A stretch of 5,727 bases of DNA, from positions 1 to 5,727 of the forward strand of contig CAYGWJ010000136.1 of NCBI GenBank assembly GCA_964353405.1. Direction: 5' to 3'. Shown piece after piece: positions 1 through 3,008 of the stretch (position 1 is the first letter of the stretch; every line of letters starts with the position of its first letter). The translations under genes were made by a program, and so were the position numbers. Under the pieces are notes generated by a model, which did no database searches, was not told the origin of the DNA, and saw only the letters and a program-made list of their open reading frames with translations. This DNA is from JBGLNJ01 sp964353405. Its GTDB lineage: Bacteria > Chloroflexota > Anaerolineae > Fen-1058.

Positions 1-68
1 GGGCACGCCGAAAGTTCAGGGTGATAGATGGTGCGCTCCATCGGACGCAAGGTCTTGTGTGTTCTCAT
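1..68 (-). CDS. 5' end of a probable transposase-like gene (partial)
   Basis: Only the first 22 codons are in the window; the gene runs off its left edge. The ATG at 66-68 follows an AAGGAG Shine-Dalgarno about 6 nt upstream, which supports the start. The N-terminus contains LRPMERTIYHPEL followed by a Cys-Pro pair, which looks like the beginning of a zinc-ribbon (CPxC) finger. From memory this resembles the N-terminus of transposase-type ORFs repeated in Chloroflexota genomes, but too little is visible to name a family. Context supports a mobile element: the HEPN gene just upstream on the same strand loses its family pattern and stops about 55 bp before this start. It could instead be an ordinary zinc-ribbon protein. 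Confidence 0.5.
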   Translation of the reverse strand, partial: MRTHKTLRPMERTIYHPELSAC

Positions 69-138
69 GGGCAGCTCCTTGTCGAGGATGACGGCCGTAT
101 GATACCCCATTCTGCTCATAGGGTTAGTTTTGCACTAT
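1..138 (-). mobile_element. Possible end of an insertion element that broke the HEPN gene
   Basis: The boundary is inferred. The HEPN frame matches its family through the QQAVEKSLKAFLA stretch (codon 50, at 139-141) and then reads four unrelated residues to a stop. The probable junction is therefore near 133-139. From there to the left edge lies about 65 bp of non-coding DNA and the start of a transposase-like gene, a layout typical of an insertion-sequence end. The second terminus is outside the window, so neither terminal inverted repeats nor a target-site duplication can be verified. Confidence 0.4.
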
Positions 139-288
139 TGCCAAAAATGCTTTGAGGCTCTTTTCCACGGCCTGTTGACAGTGGAACGCTGCGACAACGC
201 AAGGGTAATCGTCAAACGCCTCCAGCAACTCGACGGTGCGCAGATCGTCATACGCTTTTGCCAGCCAATCCGAGACTGTGCCGGTCAT
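124..288 (-). pseudogene. Truncated HEPN-domain gene (partner of the MNT nucleotidyltransferase)
   Basis: The frame encodes 54 residues against about 120-140 usual for stand-alone HEPN proteins. The visible part has the first two helices of the HEPN fold: DWLAKAYDDLRTVELL, then HCQQAVEKSLKAFL at residues 36-49, the hallmark (Q-A-x-E-K-x-L-K-A) of the COG2250/PF05168-type family. After Ala50 the match ends and TAA follows at 124-126. In HEPN toxins the catalytic R-x4-6-H motif lies in the later helices, so this product should lack ribonuclease activity. The ATG at 286-288 has an AGGAAA Shine-Dalgarno and lies inside the end of the MNT gene, overlapping it by 41 nt in another frame, so the pair was probably translationally coupled. 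The rest of the gene may survive beyond the left edge. Confidence 0.7.
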
Positions 289-598
289 AGATCACTTTTC
301 CTGTGGTCAAGATGTGGCGCACGAACGAAGTGGGCGATTCCATGCAGCGTTGAACTTCAGCAGGAGTGTAAGCCAGAATGTCTATCGGCACCGAGCGCGG
401 GCGCAAGGCTTGGCTGATGGCTTCTTGGCGACGGTCGCGGCGCAAGTCCGATTCCCAGATCACCAGCAGGTCAATATCGCTTTCTGGCGTCGCTGTGCCG
501 TTAGCGTACGATCCGAACAGCACCACTTTTTCCGGCTGGATATGTTCAACTAGTGTGTGGAGCAACTTTTGAAGTTGGGTCTCTTGCTCTGTGGTCAT
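248..598 (-). CDS. MNT-type minimal nucleotidyltransferase (HEPN partner, antitoxin-like)
   Basis: A 116-residue protein of the polymerase-beta nucleotidyltransferase superfamily, complete at the usual size for the minimal (MNT) group. Visible motifs are VVLFGSYANG at residues 25-34 with the G29-S30 signature, the metal-binding pair D41-x-D43 in ESDIDLLV, and a third carboxylate D73 in PIDIL, so the active site looks intact. The ATG at 596-598 is preceded by a strong AAGGAAGG Shine-Dalgarno; longer readings into the opposite hutI gene lack such support. In characterised pairs (MntA/HepT) the MNT protein AMPylates the HEPN ribonuclease toxin and neutralises it. That role is inferred here from synteny, because the HEPN here is of the COG2250-like rather than the DUF86 type. 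As the HEPN gene is broken, this may be an orphan antitoxin. Confidence 0.88.
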   Translation of the reverse strand: MTTEQETQLQKLLHTLVEHIQPEKVVLFGSYANGTATPESDIDLLVIWESDLRRDRRQEAISQALRPRSVPIDILAYTPAEVQRCMESPTSFVRHILTTGKVIYDRHSLGLAGKSV

Positions 599-623
599 AC
601 GACCTTCCTTTTGCTCGGAAATG

Positions 624-632
624 ATTATAGCA
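624..632 (-). promoter_or_regulatory. Extended -10 promoter element for the MNT/HEPN operon
   Basis: Read on the minus strand the sequence is TGCTATAAT, a perfect TATAAT hexamer with the TGn extension. It lies 25 nt upstream of the MNT start codon, which leaves a short leader just containing the AAGGAAGG ribosome-binding site. No good -35 hexamer appears 16-18 nt further upstream, which extended -10 promoters tolerate. The element sits in the 48-bp divergent spacer, and the upstream half of the promoter would overlap the hutI start. No equally good plus-strand promoter for hutI was seen in the spacer. Confidence 0.5.
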
Positions 633-646
633 CACATGGAGTGAAA

Positions 647-1921
647 ATGACGAATGTGGATCTGCTGATCACGCACGCATCTCAATTGTGCACCGTTCCC
701 ACTTTGAACGGCGGGCCGCAGCGCGGTGAGCGTCTGGGCGAATTGGGGCTTGTCGAAGACGGCGCGCTGGCCGTGCAGGATGGATACATCGTGGCCGTCG
801 GCCCGACCCACGAACTCGCCGCGCAATGTTCGGCGGCCCACACAATTGACGCGACAGGCCATGCCGTCATCCCCGGTTTTGTTGATCCTCATACGCATGT
901 CGTCTGGGCAGGCGACCGCGCGGGCGAGTTCGAGATGCGCGTGGCCGGCAAGACGTATATGGAGATCATGGCAGCCGGCGGCGGCATCATGTCCACCGTC
1001 CGCGCCACGCGCGCCGCATCACTCGACGAGCTTGTCGCGCAGACCGAGACCCGGCTCGCGCGGATGCTGGCTCACGGTACTACGACTGCGGAGGCCAAGA
1101 CCGGCTATGGCCTGGAGACAGCCGCCGAGCTCAAGCTGCTCGATGCAATCCGCCGCCTCAACATCGAGCAGCCTGTCGAGCTTGTTCCTACGTTCTTGGG
1201 CGCGCACGCCGTTCCCGTGGAATACAAAGACCGTCCCGATGCCTACGTGGACTTGCTCGTGAATGAAATGCTTCCCGCTTTCTCTCCACTCTCCACTCTC
1301 CACTTTCCACTTTTTTGTGATGTGTTTTGTGAGGATGGCGCGTTCTCCTTGGAACAGACGAGGCGAATCCTGGTGAAAGCAAAAGAACTGGGTTTTGGCC
1401 TCAAGATTCACGTGGACGAATTCAAGCCGCTGGGCGGCTCGCGGCTGGGCGTGGAGCTGGGCGCGACCTCGGTGGATCATTTTGTCACCACGCGGCCGGA
1501 TGAAGTGGAGGCCGTCGCCCAGTCCGATGTCATTGCCGTCTCGCTGCCTGGGACGCCGTTTGGATTAGGACATACAGAGTATTCGCCCGCGCGGTTATTG
1601 CTAAAGCTAGGCGGGGCGCTGGCGCTGGCGACGGACTGCAATCCCGGCACGTGCTGGTGTGAGTCCATGCAATTCATCATTGCGCTGGCATGCCGCTATC
1701 TGCGCCTGACTCCGGCGCAGGCGCTGGCAGCGGCGACGATCAATGCGGCGTTTGCCGTGGGTCGCGGCGACACGGTCGGCTCGCTTCAAGTAGGCAAGCA
1801 AGCCGACCTTGTGATCCTGAACGTGCCCGACTATCGCCACCTGGGTTATCGCTTTGGGACGAATTTGGTGTACACTGTAGTCAAGCGTGGGCAGGTTGTG
1901 GTGAACCCTTTGCAGGGGTGA
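647..1921 (+). CDS. hutI: Imidazolonepropionase (histidine degradation)
   Basis: This 424-residue enzyme hydrolyses 4-imidazolone-5-propanoate to N-formimidoyl-L-glutamate, the third step of histidine breakdown, in the cytoplasm. It is a metal-dependent amidohydrolase with a TIM-barrel fold. Visible residues are the metal pair H82-x-H84 in GFVDPHTH, the substrate-loop run AGDRAGEFEMR (88-98), AAGGGI (109-114), H187 in LGAHAVP, H255 with E258 in HVDEFK, H278 in SVDHF, and the metal-binding D330 in ATDCNPGT, all as expected for HutI. The ATG at 647 has a GGAG site 5 nt upstream; an in-frame ATG 30 codons earlier would run through the divergent promoter and into the MNT gene, so I reject it. One oddity is that residues 212-222 are encoded by a heptamer tandem repeat. 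The stop codon shares a base with the Shine-Dalgarno of the following CBS gene. No hutH, hutU or hutG is visible. Confidence 0.95.
   Translation: MTNVDLLITHASQLCTVPTLNGGPQRGERLGELGLVEDGALAVQDGYIVAVGPTHELAAQCSAAHTIDATGHAVIPGFVDPHTHVVWAGDRAGEFEMRVAGKTYMEIMAAGGGIMSTVRATRAASLDELVAQTETRLARMLAHGTTTAEAKTGYGLETAAELKLLDAIRRLNIEQPVELVPTFLGAHAVPVEYKDRPDAYVDLLVNEMLPAFSPLSTLHFPLFCDVFCEDGAFSLEQTRRILVKAKELGFGLKIHVDEFKPLGGSRLGVELGATSVDHFVTTRPDEVEAVAQSDVIAVSLPGTPFGLGHTEYSPARLLLKLGGALALATDCNPGTCWCESMQFIIALACRYLRLTPAQALAAATINAAFAVGRGDTVGSLQVGKQADLVILNVPDYRHLGYRFGTNLVYTVVKRGQVVVNPLQG
1284..1311 (+). repeat. Four-copy heptanucleotide tandem repeat inside hutI
   Basis: Three exact copies of CTCCACT (1284-1290, 1291-1297, 1298-1304) are followed by one TTCCACT (1305-1311), flanked by further pyrimidine-rich sequence. 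On the other strand the unit reads AGTGGAG or AGTGGAA. Because seven is not a multiple of three, each copy is read in a different frame, giving the low-complexity stretch FSPLSTLHFPL (residues 212-222). It resembles the short tandemly repeated heptamers (STRR-type) scattered through some filamentous bacterial genomes, which usually sit between genes. Confidence 0.85.
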
Positions 1922-1931
1922 GGAGGCCAAC

Positions 1932-2399
1932 ATGCAAGTGCGTGAAATCATGACCACCGAGGTCGTCACCGTTCGCCGTGACACATCGGTCAATGACATC
2001 GCCAAGCTGATGAGCGAGCGTGACATCAGCGGCATCCCGGTAGTGGACGAATCGAATCACGTCGTCGGCATCGTCACCGAGCTGGACATGATCGTTCGCA
2101 ACACCCGGCTGGAGCTGCCGGCGTTCATCCAAATCCTGGATCTGGCGCGCATCCCCCTGGAGCGGCCAGGCCACTATCGTGACCGGCTGCGTCACATGCT
2201 CGGCGCGCAGGCTGCCGACATCATGACGGAGCAAGTCACCGCAATTAGCCCGGAGGCCGAGGCAAAAGACCTGGCCGAATTGATGGTCAAACGGCGCTTT
2301 AATCCTGTGCCTGTCGTCGAGAATGGCGTGCTCGTGGGCATTGTCAGCCGCGCCGACCTCATCCGGATGATGGCGCGCGAGCTGGAGAGCGAGGCGTAA
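1932..2399 (+). CDS. Tandem CBS-domain protein (putative adenine-nucleotide sensor)
   Basis: A 155-residue soluble protein made almost only of a CBS pair. CBS1 covers about residues 1-58 (VREIMTTEVVTV, then SGIPVVDE and GIVTELD at 46-52). CBS2 covers about 93-150 (ADIMTEQVTAISPEA, then PVPVVENG and GIVSRAD at 136-142). The G-h-x-S/T-x-x-D motifs, with T49/D52 and S139/D142, are the positions that in this family contact the ribose and phosphates of bound AMP, ATP or similar ligands, so both sites look competent. Residues 60-92 form a linker rich in Leu and Arg. An AGGAGG Shine-Dalgarno at 1921-1926 sits 5 nt before the ATG and overlaps the hutI stop, indicating co-transcription. No effector domain is fused; the small membrane protein immediately downstream is a candidate partner (inference). 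The specific target is unknown. Confidence 0.9.
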   Translation: MQVREIMTTEVVTVRRDTSVNDIAKLMSERDISGIPVVDESNHVVGIVTELDMIVRNTRLELPAFIQILDLARIPLERPGHYRDRLRHMLGAQAADIMTEQVTAISPEAEAKDLAELMVKRRFNPVPVVENGVLVGIVSRADLIRMMARELESEA

Positions 2400-2400
2400 G

Positions 2401-2586
2401 GTGAGGAGCCGTCTTGCAAGTTTATTGGCCGCCATCATTGCCGTGATGGCGCTGTGGTTCATCCTGTCGAGGCTGAGGATCGTGGTCTGGGTCTCTCTGC
2501 CGTGGTGGGGATCAGGGCTGTTGATTCTTGTTCCCGTTATCGTGTTGTACCTGGCGATAGATCACCTGATCAACGGGACACGGTGA
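2401..2586 (+). CDS. Small two-helix membrane protein, unknown function
   Basis: A 61-residue ORF that starts with GTG one base after the stop of the CBS gene. A GAGG Shine-Dalgarno at 2391-2394, inside the end of the CBS gene, lies 6 nt before the GTG, which makes translational coupling likely. Two hydrophobic segments are visible: about residues 5-24 (LASLLAAIIAVMALWF and following) and about 36-56 (GSGLLILVPVIVLYLAID and flanks), joined by a short Arg- and Trp-containing loop. Arg2, Arg4 and the loop arginines suggest charged flanks at the membrane surface. I do not recognise a family. The placement suggests a membrane partner of the CBS protein, but nothing in the sequence shows that directly. 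Confidence 0.65.
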   Translation: MRSRLASLLAAIIAVMALWFILSRLRIVVWVSLPWWGSGLLILVPVIVLYLAIDHLINGTR

Positions 2587-2648
2587 GACTTAGATTCAGC
2601 CCAAAATCGTGAAACATTGCCTCCAGTGCGATCAATTTCGTCCACAGT

Positions 2649-2912
2649 TCACAACCGCCATTCAACATTTAGGGTACCATACTCGCCCAGCACTTGGCGC
2701 GGCGCTGCCAGGCGGCACATAGCCTGCCCTTCGCCCGGTGTGAAAACTATCCTTCTCAGGTAGGCTTCTCGTTCACGATCGGTGTATTCAACCTTGCCGG
2801 CGTGGCGCCGGGTGAGCAGACAGGCGCGGGCTGGAATGCCGATGCCGGCTTCCAGGCCCGCGCCAACTTGTCTGGCTTGCCAGCCGGATTGCAGGGGACG
2901 GGTGATCCACAT
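2649..2912 (-). CDS. Doubtful hypothetical ORF or gene remnant
   Basis: The frame is open for 87 codons and codon choice is plausible for the region (many CTG, GCC, GGC and GAA). It contains KVEYTDREREAYLRRIVFTP, a charged, helix-like stretch, and ends in GTLNVEWRL. There is no recognisable Shine-Dalgarno before the ATG at 2910-2912, no family match that I know, and the opposite strand is also open across most of it. It could be the tail of a decayed gene or chance openness in GC-rich DNA. Confidence 0.2.
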   Translation of the reverse strand: MWITRPLQSGWQARQVGAGLEAGIGIPARACLLTRRHAGKVEYTDREREAYLRRIVFTPGEGQAMCRLAAPRQVLGEYGTLNVEWRL

Positions 2913-2921
2913 CTGCTAGAG

Positions 2922-2959
2922 TGACCGGCACTTTTTCATGGCTCCAAAAGTGCCGGTCA
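2922..2959. repeat. Perfect 14-bp inverted repeat with 10-nt loop
   Basis: The left arm TGACCGGCACTTTT (2922-2935) is exactly complementary to the right arm AAAAGTGCCGGTCA (2946-2959); the loop is TCATGGCTCC. As RNA from either strand this is a strong hairpin lying 50 nt past the surface-protein stop codon. The A and T runs are on the loop side of the stem and no T tract follows on either strand, so it is not a textbook intrinsic terminator. It may be a transcript-end stabiliser, a protein-binding palindrome, or a REP/MITE-type remnant. Confidence 0.8.
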
Positions 2960-2970
2960 TTGGCTGGCTT

Positions 2971-2999
2971 TGCTGCCGCCCAAGGGGCGGACTGCAGCA
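2971..2999 (-). terminator. Possible transcript-end hairpin downstream of the surface-protein gene
   Basis: The core stem pairs CCGCCC (2976-2981) with GGGCGG (2985-2990) around a 3-nt loop. An outer stem TGCTG/CAGCA (2971-2975 and 2995-2999) continues it across a 4-nt bulge. It begins 10 nt after the minus-strand stop codon, a typical terminator position, but lacks a U tract on the minus strand. It could be a weak terminator or a 3'-end protecting structure acting with the neighbouring palindrome. Confidence 0.3.
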
Positions 3000-3008
3000 T
3001 TCCAAGAA

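Larger units (their letters stand above)
2587..3008. other. Gene-poor spacer between convergent transcription units
   Basis: The 422 bp separate the plus-strand hutI run from the minus-strand surface-protein gene, which converge here. I see no tRNA, no CRISPR-like repeats and no convincing gene. The region is GC-rich and open in more than one frame, giving weak ORFs on both strands. The right-hand part carries two hairpins (2922-2959 and 2971-2999) within 90 bp downstream of the surface-protein stop codon. No stem-loop with a trailing T run was found behind the small membrane-protein gene. Confidence 0.6.

Noticed and set aside
278..288. GTGCCGGTCAT at the HEPN start is shared with one arm of the palindrome at 2946-2960
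   Set aside because: Eleven bases shared once, inside coding sequence and without the inverted partner, is plausible by chance.
623..629. Possible plus-strand -10 (GATTAT) for hutI
   Set aside because: It is the reverse reading of the better minus-strand TATAAT, matches the consensus poorly and has no -35 at a suitable distance.
557..646. In-frame upstream ATG that would extend hutI by 30 residues
   Set aside because: The extension overlaps the MNT gene and the divergent promoter. The ATG at 647 has a GGAG site and matches the usual HutI N-terminus.
599..898. Minus-strand extension of the MNT gene into hutI
   Set aside because: The extra 100 residues are antisense to hutI; the start at 598 has a strong Shine-Dalgarno and a promoter, and gives the normal family length.
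2694..2924. Plus-strand 76-codon frame with TTG start
   Set aside because: No ribosome-binding site, a weak start codon and full overlap with an equally open minus-strand frame.
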